Origin: Sapria himalayana
Taxonomy: Eukaryota > Streptophyta > Magnoliopsida > Malpighiales > Rafflesiaceae
Direction: 5' to 3'
Assembly: GCA_029783825.1 (NCBI GenBank)
Contig: JAREIK010002979.1
Location: forward strand, 886,109-950,108
DNA: 64,000 bases
Both the position numbers and the translations under genes were made by a program. A model generated the notes under the pieces. That model made no database searches. It saw nothing but the letters and a program-made list of their open reading frames with translations, and had not been told where the DNA came from. Shown here piece by piece: positions 1-14,713 of the stretch. Numbering within the stretch: position 1 is the stretch's first letter; each line of letters begins with the position of its first letter.

Positions 1-120
1 TCTGACTATTTATCTGTCTATTTATCTATTAATCTTTCTTTATATTTATCTATATATTTGTATATCAATATGTCTATCTATCTGTCTGTCTATCTATCTA
101 TCTATCTATGTGTCTATTTT

Positions 121-163
<43 letters not shown>

Positions 164-1132
164 ATCTAAATCTTTATCTATCTTTCTATCTATCTTTCTA
201 TCTATATATCTATTTATTTATTAGTATATCTTTTAGTCTATTTATATGTCTATATATCCGAATTTATTTTTATCTATCTATATGTCTATCTATCTGTCAA
301 TCTATTTGTGAATCTATTTGTCTAATAATATTTCTATATATCTATCTTTCTATCTGTCCATCTATCTGTTTATCTATATTTTTATCAATTTGTCTATCTA
401 TCTGTCTATCGATCTATCATTCAATTTGTCTTTCTATCTGTCTATCATTCTCTCTATCAATTTGTCTATCAATCTTGTTTAAATCTATATATCAATCAAT
501 CTATTAATCTATCTATTATTTTGTCTATTAATTTGTCTATCTGTATTTCTATCATTCTATCTATCTTTCTATCTCTATATCTATAAATCTATGTATCTAC
601 CAATCTATCTACATATCAATATATCTATCTATCTATTTATATGTCTATCTCTCTATCTATCTATCTACTTATCTATATATCTCTCTATCTGTCTATCAAT
701 CAATCAATCTATCTGTTAATCTATCTTTGTATTTATATATCTCTATATATCTATCTATCTGTCAATCTATTTGTCTATATATCTATCAATATATCTATTT
801 ATCTATCTATATATCTATCAATTTTTTATCTATATTTATATCTATCTATCTATCTATTTATCTATCTATATATCTATCTGTCAATCAATCAATCAATCAA
901 TCTATCTATCTATTTGTATATAAATCTATCTATCTATCTATGTGTCTATCAATCTATCTAACTATATATCTATCTATTTGTCTATCTATATATCTATCTA
1001 TCTATTTTTCTATATATTTGTTTATCTAACTTTCTATCTATATATCTATCTATATATCTATCTAATTATCTATCTATATATCTATCTGTAAATCAATCAT
1101 TCAATTTATATTTATCTATCTATCTATCTATT

Positions 1133-1177
<45 letters not shown>

Positions 1178-2285
1178 ATCTATCTATCTATGTGTCTATC
1201 TATATATCTTACTATATGTCTATCTATTTGTTTATCTATCTATTTATCTATATATTTGTTTATCTAATTATCTATCGATATATCTATCTATCTATCTGTT
1301 TGTCTGTCTATCTATCTATCTGTCTATCTATCTGTCTGTATATCTATCTATCTATATATCACTCAATCAATCAGTCTGTCTATCTATTTATCTATATATC
1401 TTATCTTCGTATGTATGTATCTATCTCTCAATTAGTTTGTCTATTTATTCATATATCTATCATTATATCTATCAATTTGTCTATCAAATAGTTTATCAAT
1501 CTCTCTATCAATTTGTCAATCATTATGTCAATAAATTTGTATATCAATCTATATATAAATTTATCAATCTATCTATCTATCTATCAATATGTCTATCTAT
1601 CTTTCTATAAATATGTATATTAATCTCTCTTTATATCTATCTATTTATCTACCTATTTATATTTATATCTATTTGTATATCTGTCTGTCTAATAATCTAT
1701 CTATATATATGTCTATATATCTGACTATTTATCTCTCTATCTATATACCTTTCTTATTATCTATCTATATTTTATATCTATCTATTTATTTGTCAATCTA
1801 TCTTTCTATCAATTAATCTTTCTATATGTCTATCTATAATATATCTATCTATTTATCTATCTATCTTTATATACATTTATTTATCTGTCTAGCTATCTAT
1901 CTATCTATATTTATATATATCTATCTATCTATAAATCTCTCTACCTGCCTACCTATCTATCTATTTGTTTGTCTAATTATTAATTTATCTATCTATCTAT
2001 CTATCTACCTCTCTATCAATCTATCAGTTTATTAGTATATCTATCAATCTGACTATCAATATATCTTTATGTCTATTTGTATATCTATGTATCTATCTAT
2101 ATGTTTGTCTATCTGTTTATCCTTCTATCTATCTATTTTATGTCGAAATGTTTATATGAAAATCTATATATCTATGTAATTATCTAACTATTATATCTAT
2201 CAATTAATCTATATATCTTCTTTCTATTTTTCTATCTCTCTAACTATCTAACTGTCTTTCTATTTATCAGCCTATTTGTCAATCT

Positions 2286-2325
<40 letters not shown>

Positions 2326-2378
2326 CTATTATCTACCTATCAATTATTCTATCTTCAGTTTATCTAAATGTCTATCTA
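1..2378 (-). repeat. Degenerate GATA tetranucleotide array, block 1 (TCTA on + strand)
   Basis: Almost continuous TCTA/TATC units with scattered substitutions (TCAA, TTTA, TGTC, TATA). The GATA strand is the minus strand here, opposite to every later block. TCTA units contain no stop codon in any frame, so this strand gives long Tyr/Leu/Ser/Ile-rich open frames that are not genes. A pure (TA)n tract sits at about 1137-1173 and another at about 2290-2320. The array fades into ordinary AT-rich sequence near 2378. Confidence 0.97.
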
Positions 2379-2389
2379 ACAAATAAGAA

Positions 2390-3347
2390 ATCAAGTTATT
2401 CTCAACAATTGGTATTGGAGGTTTAGGTTGTGCATTATGAAGCACCATTGGGCGAAGTTACTATTGATGATAATAATGAATTTAATAAATAGTAAAATTT
2501 TTGCAGACAATATCAGCATGTCAAAAGAGGTGTTCTCAATTCTCATACACAGTGTTCTGCATGATTTTTCTAGAAGAATTCATATTTTGTAGATAGTAAT
2601 GACTACATATGAAGGAAAAGTTAAAATAAAAAAAATTTATGGAACAAAATTTGGATTCTAGAGAATATAGATGGAAGATTATATATAGTGGAAAAATCTA
2701 TATCAACCCCTTCTGAGGAAGATGATAGAGTCTATGAAGAAAGAAGAGCACATATTAGCACTTGAATTCGTTTGAAATATGATATCTTACCAACTTACTT
2801 TCAATATAAAAAATGAGAAGAGCATTGTAAGGCTTACAATGGCTCTTGCTAGTATATATAAAAACTAATTGATGCTAAAAAAGTGCACACGATGAGGTGT
2901 TTTTTCAATCTAAAGTTGACATAAAGCACATCAATGACCCAACAACTCAATTAAGTCAACACAATCACAACCCAATTAAGTTTGTTTGATATTGAAGTCA
3001 ATGATGAAGTATGTGTATTGATACTTTTGTGTTCTCTATCAAAAATTAATGTATTACAATTATAGTTGTGCATAGTTCATCAAGAACTAATAAATTGAAA
3101 TTTGATGATGTTCATGATCTAATTCTAAGCAAGGAGATTCAACAGAGATAGACAAGTGAAATATCAACCACTTTAGAATTATATATAAAGTTAATTGTAA
3201 GAAATTCAACTAAGAGAAAACATCAAAGCAAATCAAAAAACAAGAGGTCTAAATCTAAGAATCATTGTAATTATAATAGCTCAAAGACCATTAAGTATTG
3301 AAATTATAGAGAGAGAAGACACTACAAAAATCAATGTAAGTGTTAGT
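2390..3347 (+). pseudogene. Ty1/copia gag fossil
   Basis: A heavily decayed gag-type capsid/nucleocapsid region of a Ty1/copia LTR retrotransposon. Reading across several frames on the + strand gives the usual gag order: a Trp-Arg-rich start near 2410; a block near 2965-3045 reading TQLSLFDIEVNDEV followed by LILLCSL; KLKFDDVHDLILSKEIQQR near 3090-3145; a Lys/Ser/Arg-rich basic stretch near 3215-3290; and a ruined zinc knuckle near 3296-3340, where only His and the last Cys of the CCHC signature survive and the expected Trp position is a stop. No protease, integrase, RT or LTR is recognisable around it. The left edge abuts the GATA array, so the 5' LTR is missing or was replaced. The assignment rests on remembered family motifs and their order, not on a database search. 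Confidence 0.75.
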
Positions 3348-4269
3348 TATTTTATAGCATGGTAAAATATATTACAAGTATATGATTTTAACATGTATTA
3401 AAGTTAACTCTGTGAATCTAGATTATCATTTCATAGATATTGATTATTTGGATTAATTATCATAGTTTCTTCATTATCTAAGCTTACAATAAGTAAATAG
3501 TTTATAGTGTTGACTCAAGTAAATAATTCTATGGTTAGCTTACAATAAGTAAACAATATCAAGTCCATGGGTATACAATTTATGAGTTAATGGCTATGGC
3601 GGTGATAAAATATGTGAGATCTACTCATCCATATAGGTGGAACTTCTCAAACCCATCAAAAATTCATCGGCATCAATTCATGTAGGAAATAATGTATGTC
3701 AGATAAGCTGGATATCTTATATATTTTAATCCCGTATGAATCATATTGATAGTCAATGCTAGGGTATATATAAGGGAGCCTATGTGGCATTTAATTAGAC
3801 ATAGTAATTAAAATATAGTCAAATATATAAATGTATTTAAATGTCTTGTAAATTAGTATCAGTATACATAAAGCCTATTACATTTTTTTTGAACTAATTG
3901 AAAACTAATCAATAAATGTTTACAGATATTAATTTGACATTAACATATATTAATGTGACTATACTTTAAATTTACAGATATTAAATACACTCAAATGAGT
4001 GTGTGTTTTTCCTTATACATAAAGCCATGTATAAAATATAGTTTACACATATTAATATAATTATACTTATCGGGTAGGCAAGGTATTATGGAATAATATA
4101 TATTTTCATAATGCAAATTTATTAGACATTTATTTTATAATGATGACTTACAAATTTCAAGTATACATTATTAAAATCCTATCATAAAGTCAATATATCT
4201 TTATTTGTGTAAAATATGTATATAATGTTATATGTATAATACTAATTATATCTGAAATACACGACATGT
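3348..4269. other. AT-rich intergenic sequence, no gene seen
   Basis: Follows the gag fossil. I see no convincing reading frame and no further copia domains. A TATA-like string (tatatataag) occurs near 3765, but nothing downstream supports a transcription unit. It could include a remnant LTR, but I could not find a matching second copy. Confidence 0.5.
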
Positions 4270-4880
4270 ATATTGAATGTATCATATATAAAATTATGAT
4301 ATATAGATAGATATATATATATATATTAAATATATGGTGTTATATTTATATATAGTTATGTTTATGTAAACTATTTTTATAGTTATAAATATAATAAAAT
4401 ACACTTATATAGTTATGTGTTATATACACACTGCCCAACACAAAACACCCATTTTGTGTTATATACGATTAAGTTTATATAAGCAATCCAAGTATAGTTA
4501 AATTAATAGAATATGTATTTAAATAAAAAGTATAATTAAATTAACAGAATATGTATTAAAAAAAGTATCATTAAATTAAGTTTATATTAGTATACCTACT
4601 GCCCAACACAACACAAATGCATTAGGTATGTATCACAATAAGTATAATTAAATTAATGTATATGATTAAAGAAGAAGAATTTCAAAAAAAAATTAATAGA
4701 ATCAATACGCATTAAGATAATCGATGAAGAATTAGGGTAGAAAAAGTACCTCAAATCAATAACAAATTATCACTTAATTCGAATATGTTTATGTTGCATC
4801 GGTGTCAAAAGAAGGATGGAGGACTGTGGAGTGTCTTTCAAGGATAAATATCTATGTAATCTTAGCGAAATACGGATTTA
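4270..4880 (-). repeat. Fragment related to the CACTA 5' leader region
   Basis: This segment is colinear with about 52820-53760 inside the large CACTA element. Shared blocks, in order, are the (TA)n-flanked 'atatagttatgtttatgta' region with 'ctatttttatagttata'; the string 'aagtttatataagcaatcca'; and 'gataatcgatgaagaattag' with its continuation 'ggtagaaa'. In both copies the minus strand places a splice-donor-like GT right after a run ending GATTT(A/G)AG (here the exon would end at 4750). It is therefore a partial copy of the same transposon family or a near relative. No CACTA terminus or transposase sequence was found around it. Confidence 0.7.
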
Positions 4881-6216
4881 AAACATAACATTTTTTGTTA
4901 TTTTATTATTTTTTTATGCTAAATTCATAATATTAAAGGTTCGAGTTATTTTTTTTCATGTTAATTAATTTTTGATAATTAGTATTAAATCAATTCGTGA
5001 TTCAGTAATTTAGTGATTAATTAATGCATGCTTTTTATTTTTTTAAAGAGCTAGATTGTTTACTCTCTTAATCATGAATTAAATCGTGAATCATATGATT
5101 TTGATAATAGTGGATAGAAGAATAACATTATTATCAAATATTTTTAAAATTCTCATGTTTAAAAGATTGAGAATATTTATGATTGAATTTTAATGATAAA
5201 ATAAAAGAGCTACAAGTGGATGTTAAAATATACAAATATAATGATCCTAACTAGATGGACTAACCTTATTTTAGCATACATTTCTTTAGATTTTCTTTTT
5301 TCAGATTTATATTTTTAGATGTGTTGTTTTAATATTATCTTGTAATGATACGTTTGAGCAAGCATGCTGCCTACTATTTGCGGTAGGTAGTTGAGGTTGC
5401 TGTCTGATCCTGCTTATTGTCAGGTGATAGGGCTAGGGCTAGTTGAAATTTGTTGCCCATGACAACAAATCAAGGCTAGTCTAGGTTAGCTATAAGCTGG
5501 GCTATGTACTAGATTCTCTCTTGCTTGGTCATGTTGGTTTTATTTGATATGAATCTAATCTGAAAGGCTTAGTCACTCCATCGAGATTTAATTGCCTACA
5601 TTCTTTGGTAATGTGTTGTGGCTGGCAATGAGCAATGTGTTGACCAAGCTTAAAAAATTTGGGCCCTGTTGGTCCATTATTTTCCAGCTGATGATTCTAC
5701 CTCAAAGTTTAATATTTTGATAGTATTACTCTGAAAAGTTGGAAATTCAATGTCTGATGAGTCTCTAACCAGAGATATATTGTCTTTTTGTTGAAGATAT
5801 TTGTCAAGTCACCAAGATAGTTTTCAACAAATATATGAATCATAAAGATTTATTAGATTATCAATAATATTAGGAGTATACTCATCTAATCATGTCTAAC
5901 ACATGTAATTTTAAAATTTTTATGATATCCAATGTGTTAATCAATTGTCATGTTTAAAAATAAGGTATATTTTATTGTCAATTTCAAAAATAAGTCAGAT
6001 GTTATTGTGATTGTGAATGGAAGCCATCTATTCAATAGGTACTAATACTAGCTACTTTAAAAATGTATTCTAGTCATTAGTATGTTTCTCCTAGGAGGTG
6101 GTGGATGAGATACTTGATTATATGCTATAGATTTAGTTTTGGAAATGATGTCTTAATGCATGCCTATGAAAGACACTTTCAAGCATGCTAATGTGCTATT
6201 TTTCGAAACTATTGTT

Positions 6217-6257
6217 GACCCATGCATGTCCAACATGATTAGACCCATGCATGTCCA
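6217..6257. repeat. Short direct repeat, 16 bp at 25-bp spacing
   Basis: The string gacccatgcatgtcca occurs at 6217-6232 and again at 6242-6257. The core atgcat is palindromic. It is probably a small local duplication in an old non-coding fragment. Confidence 0.8.
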
Positions 6258-7132
6258 GCAATGGGATGACTTGGGTCATGTTACGTCATGTGATATAGCT
6301 TGAGTAACACAAATGGGTGCAACAGTCGACATGACATGACTCTCAAAACTTGCTTGTGCATGTTGAATTTGGTGTGGGTCATACTTTGTGTTGGGCAAAA
6401 ATTTTGACTTGAGTTGGCGTATGAAACTAACATATCAGTTTTAAAAATAGATCATGGTTTGATTGGGTTGGAATGGTCCAAGTCAAGGCTAGCACTTAGC
6501 TTGTGCTGGCTCGCCTGGACTTCACCTTCGCTAGCTAGGGTTTGGGTCGTGTATAGTTAGGGATCACTTCTGCCTAATACTTGGATTGTGCCGGGGTTTG
6601 TCGTCTCATTCCATCTTATACATCTATTCAAGAAAATTTATTGATGTCTTATTGATTGTGTCAAAAGAAAATATGAGTGAGGACTATCAAAATTCATAAC
6701 ATAAAAAAGCTTGTGTACTAGCAGATTTAAAGATAGTGAACTAGCATTTTTTATAAAAAAAATTGAGGATGTAAGTCAAGTAATATATAAATTAAATAAA
6801 ATGAAGGATCATACATAGAAATATATTTGTATTCTTTATCAATGATGATTTGATTTTGTGTATTTTTTGTAATAAAACTACAGATATAGAAATATAATGA
6901 TAAATATTTTTTTGTGATAATTTAAAAATGTCATGACATTTAAATTCTAATAGAATAAATGTTTGTATATGTGATTTTTTTAAAAAATTAAAAATAAAAA
7001 AAAATACTTTAAGAAATAGATATTATACATAAAAATTTCATTGAATCTTAGGAAAATGAATATGCTATTGAAAATTTATAATAAGATGAGTGTTACATGC
7101 ATATCTAGTGAAATTAGTAATTAATGAAGAAC

Positions 7133-7161
7133 ATAATAATAATAATAATAATAATAATAAT
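7133..7161. repeat. (AAT)n microsatellite
   Basis: An uninterrupted ATA/AAT trinucleotide run of about nine units in non-coding sequence. Confidence 0.95.
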
Positions 7162-8948
7162 AGTGGTAATTATTTTTTACTTCAAATCTAAAAGGATTTC
7201 TTTAAAATTGATAAAATTCAATTATATTGAATAATGACTGAAATTTAGTAAAACATCATATATATTAAGTAATAGATGAATATATTATTATTTTTTTATT
7301 TAAATTTGATTATTTATCCAAGTTTTCATGAGAAAAATACTATTCTAAAAAAATAGTATTTATTAAAAATTTGATGTAAAATTATTTGATTGAGTTAGAA
7401 ATAAATATTTAATTGTGTCGAATGAATGAATATCATAAAAAATATAAAATAATAATTACTTTTGTGTGATGTATCTAAAATAAATATTTTATTATATTTA
7501 TGCACTCAACTGATATTTTTATTCCTAAAATTACAGATTTTTTTTTCGATTTAAAAATATATATAACAATGAACGAATAAAATATGTTTTAAGGTATTTT
7601 AGATTATTATTAAGCTATATAATGATGCAAATGAAATTTGTGTTTTTTGAATTTTTTTTAATGTTAATTTTATCTAGAAATTTCCAAATTAATTATGAGC
7701 ATTTTATAACATCACAAATAAAAAATATTGGAATTGAAATTGTAAAATTTGTGTCAGGCTTTTGTATTATATTTTGTTGATTTGGTGCTAAAGAATGTTG
7801 TAAATGTCTTTAATATAAAAAAGACATTAACAAAATTTATTTTATTATAGTTATAAGTGTAAATTTGATTACAACTAGTTAACATTATTAGATGATTTAC
7901 TAAACAATTGGATTGTTTAGATTCTTGGGAATATAATATACAACTATTTTTTAATGTTGATAGTTTACTCAATTTGTGATTAAAAATTTTTTTGAAATAT
8001 ATTTACTTATTCGATTAGATAGATAATTTATTAGTAAAATAATAATATAGAAAAAAATAAGGAAAATTATGTAAAAGGGTTGTAATATGAAAATAATTAA
8101 GAATCAATGTTCAAAATAAAAAAATATCTATATTTTGGTGCTTTTAAAAATATAGATGAATATATAATTTTTTTTCTCATGTTGCCTAAGCTTGTGATTA
8201 AAAAATAATTTTAAAAATATATTTACCTGTTTGATTAGGTAAATATATTTTAATATTTAACAAAAGTCAAAGATAGTTTTTTTGATTATACTATTTTTGA
8301 AAACAAATGCATTTACAATATATATGTTAAAATGTGTAAATGTAATCTTGTATACATGTATAAACTTATTAATATGTATATTTTAAATATGTATATATTG
8401 TATATATGTTTGTATGTATAAGCATATTATATATATACTTATATATGTAAATATATATGTATTAATATGTTTGTTTTTTTTTATTTTTTGATTTTTTGTT
8501 TTTTTACATGATGTAGATGAGTAAGAGTATATTTGGGTTTTTATTTTTGAAATATAAAAAGGTTAAATAGCATTTCTTAAATATTTTCAAATTATATTTT
8601 TTTTTATAATTTTTTCAAAAAAATGTCCAACACTAAATATATATTTTTATTCTGGAACACACTTGACTATTACTTAAAATATTCACTCTTTTCTACTTCA
8701 CTTTATTGATTGTTTACGTATAAAATTGAGCTTTTATGAAATGCATTCACAAGATAATGAATAATAATACAAAGATATTTGTGAAGAGTACAATATAAAT
8801 GACTAGAACGCAAAAGGTTGATGCAAATCTTTAATATGAGGTGAGATTATAATTAATAAATCTTTAAGTATGGTTGAATTTATCTTGAACTACTGATTAA
8901 TTTTATTAAAAATAAGAGTCATGTCTAGCTTACTTGTGATTTTTATAG

Positions 8949-9066
8949 ATCATATAGATATAGATATAGATATAGATATAGATATATATATATATATATA
9001 TACACAGACAAATAGATAGATAAATAGATAGCTAGGTAGGTAGATAGATAGATAGATAGTCGAAAT

Positions 9067-9108
<42 letters not shown>

Positions 9109-9141
9109 TAAATAAATAGATATATATTTAGATAGATAGAT

Positions 9142-9177
<36 letters not shown>

Positions 9178-10160
9178 ATAAATGCAAATAAATTGATAGA
9201 CACAGATATATATATGGATAGATAGATATATAGATAGATAGATAGTGAGATTGTAGATATTTAGATAGATATATAGGTAGATCTATAGATATATAGATAG
9301 CTAGTTAGCTAGGTATATAGATAGATAGATAGATAGGTAGATATATAGATAGATAGATATAAAAATAAACAAAGTGATAGATAGATAACTTGATAGACAT
9401 ACAGATAGATAGATAGATAGATATAATGATAGATAGATATTTAGATAATTAGATAGATAACTATTAGATAGATAGATAGATAGAACGTTAGATAGATAGA
9501 TAGTAAGATAATAGATAGATAGATAGATAGAGAGAGAGATATTAGATCGATAGTTAGATAGTATTATAAAAAGTTAGATACTTATATAGATAGAAAGATG
9601 GATATAAAGATATATAGATAGATCGATAGAAAGATAGACAAATAGATTCATAAATTGATAAATAATTTGATAAATATGCAATTATATAGACAATCATATA
9701 GAATAATAGACAGAAAGACAGATACACTCATAGATCAGTAGATAGCTAGATAAATAGATAGGTAGATAGATCGACAAATAGATAGATAAATAGACTGATA
9801 GATAGATAGACAAATAGATAGATAGTAGATAGTTAGACACATATATAGACAGACAGATAGATAGATAGATTAAATCTAGATAGATAGACATACAAATAGC
9901 TAGATAGTAAGATAAAGAGATAGATAGATAGATAGATATATAGATATATAGAAACAAAGACAACTAAATAGACTATATATTAATAGATAGACAGATAAAC
10001 ACATAAATATGAAGATAGATAGATAGTTAGGTATATAGGCTGATAAATATATAGATAGATAGATATAGATAAATAGATACGTTTATAGATAGATTGATAG
10101 CTAGATAGATATACAGATAGATAGATAGATAGATACATATATAGATTGATTGATAGATAG

Positions 10161-10196
<36 letters not shown>

Positions 10197-11122
10197 TATA
10201 TAAATAGATAGAGAGATATATAGATAGATAGACATACAAATATATATATATATATAGTTAGATAGATAGATAAATAAGTAGATAGATAGAAAGATTTATA
10301 TATAGAAAAAAATAAAGAAAACTAAATAGATACACATATAGACAGATAGAGAGATTGACACATTGACATATAGATAGACAGACAATCAGATAGAAAGATA
10401 GATAGATATATAGGTAGGTAGATAAATAGATAGATAGAAATATATTGATAGATACATAGATAGATATATAGAAGATAAACTGAAATAAACATAGGTAAAT
10501 AGATAGATAGATGGATAGATTGATAAATCAAGATCCATACAAATATATAGATAGATAGATAATTAAATAGATAAATAGATTGACAAGTAGATAGATAGAA
10601 AGAGATATAGATAATTAGATAGATATATAGATAGAAATATATAAAGATAAATAGATAGATTGACAGATAGATTGGCAGATACTTTGATAGATAGATAGAT
10701 ATTTTGATTGATAGATAGATAGCTAGATAGTCAGACATATAGATAAATAGGTAGATTGACAGATTGACAAATAGATAGACATACAGACAGTTTGATAGAT
10801 AGATAGATAGGCAGATAAAAAGATAGATAGTTTTATAGATAGATAAATATATTGATAGGTATATAGCTTGATATATAAATAGACATAAAGATAGATAGAT
10901 ACATATATAGAGAGAAATATAGAAAGCTAGATTGATATAAAGACAAATAGACATACAAATAGATAAATAGACAGAAAGACAGATAGATAGATAGATAGAT
11001 AGATAAATATATAGATAGATAGAAATAAAGATAGATAGATATAAAGATAATAGATAGAAAGATTAATAGGATATAGAGTATTTAATAAATATATAGATAG
11101 AAAGATAGATTGTTAGATAAAT

Positions 11123-11168
<46 letters not shown>

Positions 11169-12337
11169 ACATAGTCATATAGCCAAATAGTCAGATAGTC
11201 AAATAGACAGAAAGACAAATAAATAGATACACAGTTAGATAGATATACAGATACAAGATTGTTTAAAGAAAGAAATAATGATAGATAAACAAATAAAAAG
11301 ATAAAGAGATGGACAAATATAAAGGTAGACAGATAGATAAATAGACATATAGACATATCGATAGATATATAGATAGATAAATAAAATAATAAATAGGCAT
11401 AAAGATAGATATATAGATAGATAAATATATAGTTAGATAGATAGATAAATAGGTACACAAATAGATAGATATACATATATATTTATATAGATAAATAGAT
11501 TGATAGAAATATTGACATATAAACATATAGACAAAAAGATATATAGAGATATAGATAGTTATAAAGATATATAGATATATAGATATATAGATAGATTATT
11601 TGATTGACAGATAAATAGATAGATCCACAGATATATAGATACATAGATAGACATTTACATAGATAGACAAATAGACAAATTGATATATAGATTGATAGAT
11701 AGACATATAGAAAAATTGACAAATAGAAAAATAGATAGATAGATAGATAGACATTGTTAGATAGCCAAATATATAGATTTATAGATAAATATATAGACAG
11801 ATAGAGATTTAAATATATATATATAGTTAAACAAATATATAGATAAATAGATAAATAAATAGATAGATTGAAGGATAGATAGATAGAGAGATAGAGAAAT
11901 ATACAAATATATTTATATATAAATAAGCCAATAGATAGATATACAAATAGATATATTGATAGATATACAGATATAATGATAGATAGATCAATGGATAGAT
12001 AGATTGAAATATAGATAGAAAGATAGATAGACTAATATATTGAAATACTGATACATAGATAGAAAGATTGATAGACATATAGATAAAGTGATACATAGAT
12101 AGACAGATTTATGGATATATATTGATATTTAGACTGATAGACATGTAGACATATAGATAGAAATAAGATAGATAGATAAATAGAAAGGTAGATAGTTTCA
12201 TATATAGAGAGGTAGAAACTTAGATAGATAGATAGATAGACAAATAGTCAGATATAAAAATAAACAAATAGATAAATAAAAATATAGACATGTAGAGAGA
12301 TATGGAGAAAGAATGATAGATAGGTAGATAGATAGAA

Positions 12338-12382
<45 letters not shown>

Positions 12383-12967
12383 TAAATAAATAGACAAATA
12401 TATATTTAGATAGATAGATAGATAAACAGTTAGAGACCTAGATTGACAGATATATAGATAGATAAATTGACTGATAGACTAATAGATTGATAAATAGATA
12501 AAAAGATAGATGGATAAATAGATAGATATAGAGATATATAGTTAATTAGAAAAACTAATAGAAAAATAGATAGATCAACATATAGACAAATATAAAGAAA
12601 CATAGATAGATAGATACATAGCTAGATAGATAGCTAGTCAGATAAATAGATAAACTTATAGACTTAATTATAGATAGACAAATATATAAATATACACAAA
12701 TATAGATTGAAAGATAGATCAATAGATAGATTGATAGATAGATAGATAAAAATATAGATAGATAGATAGATAGATAAAAAGATAGATAGATAGATAGATA
12801 GAAAGACAAATAGATAGACAGCTAGATATTTTGACTAATAGAGTTATAGACAAATAGATTGATTGATTGATTGAACAAAAGAAAGAAAGATAGATAGAAA
12901 TAAAGACTGATTGGTAGAGAGATAGATAAACATATAGATAGATTCTTTGTAAAATAGATAGATGGCT

Positions 12968-13005
<38 letters not shown>

Positions 13006-13812
13006 CTACAAATAGATAGATTAATAGATAAACAAATACATAGATAGACAGATAGATTGATTGATTAATTGATTTATAGAAATATAGACAGATAGATAGA
13101 TAAATAGATAGATAGATAGATAGATGTACACATAGACACATCGACGTATAGAAAGAAAGAAAGATATATAGATAGACAGATAGACAGATACACAAATAGA
13201 TAGATAGATACAAAGAAAAATAGATAGATAGATAGATAGATAGAAAGATAGTTTGACATAGATAAATAGGCAGATAGACAGACAGACAAATAGATAGATA
13301 GATTAATAGATAGAAAGATAGATAGATAGATTAACAGATAGAGAGATAGATAGATAGACAAATTCACAGATAGGTAGATAAACAAATTTAGAGAGAGACA
13401 AATTGACAAAAAGACATAAAGAATCATAGGTAGATTGAGATATAAATAGATAGACAAATAGATTGTTAGACATATAGATAAATATATAAATAAATAGATA
13501 GACATATAGATATATAGATAGATAGATAAATAAATAGATAGACAGATAGATAGATAGATAGATAGATAAACAAATAGATAGATAAATAGAAAAATAGATT
13601 GATGGATCGAAAGATAGATAAATAGATAGACAAATGGATAGATAGATAGATTGATGACTGATAGACAGATAAATAAATAGATATATAAATAGTTAGATAG
13701 ATATTTGGATAAATATATAGATATATAGATTGATAAATAGAAAGATAGATAGATAATTAGATAGATAGATGGATAAGTAGATAGGTAGGTAGGTATATAG
13801 ATAGAGAGAGAG

Positions 13813-13863
<51 letters not shown>

Positions 13864-14451
13864 AATAGATAGATAGATAGATAGATAGACATATACATTG
13901 ATAGATAATAAAATAGATTGATAGATAGTTACATAGATAAATAATTAGATAGATTGATTGAAAGACATTTAGATAAATATATATATAGATAGATAGACAG
14001 ACATATATATAGATAGATAGATATAGACATATAGATAGATAGATAGATAGATTGATTGATTGATAGACAACAAGATAGATAGACACACATATTCATTGAT
14101 AGATCGATATTTAAAAATATAAAAAAATAGATAGATAGATAAACATATAGATAGATAGATTGATTGATAAACAGATAGAGAGATAAAAAGACAAATATAT
14201 AAATGGTCAACCAGATAAATAGAAAAAAGATAGCCATTTAGATAGATAGACGGATAGATACATAGATATACAGACAAAAAGATAGTTAGATAGACGGATA
14301 GATACATAGATATATATACAAAAATATAGTTAGATAGATAGATAGACATATAGATAAATAGACAGATAGATAGATAGATTTAATAATTTATAGATATATA
14401 AATATGCAGATATATAGTTAGATAGATATATAGATATTTAAATAAATAAAT

Positions 14452-14527
<76 letters not shown>

Positions 14528-14681
14528 CAAGTTAGATAGATATACAAATAGATATAAAGACAGACATATTGATTCATTGATTATAGATAGATAGATAGAT
14601 AGATAAATAGATAAAAAGATAGATAGATACATAGATAGATAAATAGATATATATAAATAAAATATATAGAAAAATAGATAC

Positions 14682-14713
<32 letters not shown>

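Larger units (their letters stand above)
4881..8948. other. AT-rich intergenic block, no gene recognised
   Basis: About 4 kb of mostly AT-rich sequence. A less AT-rich part at about 5340-6620 stands out from its surroundings and may be an old transposon fragment, but it has no long reading frame and no motif I recognise. The remainder (6620-8948) is very AT-rich with many short A/T runs. The small minus-strand open frame at 7754-7972 has no recognisable features and is not called. Confidence 0.6.

Noticed and set aside
58..2035. Plus-strand Tyr/Leu/Ser-rich open frames in block 1
   Set aside because: Same repeat artefact in the opposite orientation.
7754..7972. 72-codon minus-strand frame in AT-rich sequence
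   Set aside because: No start context, domain or conservation visible; of the size expected by chance in AT-rich DNA.
10322..14086. Long minus-strand open frames (up to 274 codons) rich in Tyr, Leu, Ser and Ile within GATA arrays
   Set aside because: TCTA repeats contain no stop codon in any frame, so open frames on that strand are expected by composition. They have no domain, no codon bias and overlap each other in several frames.
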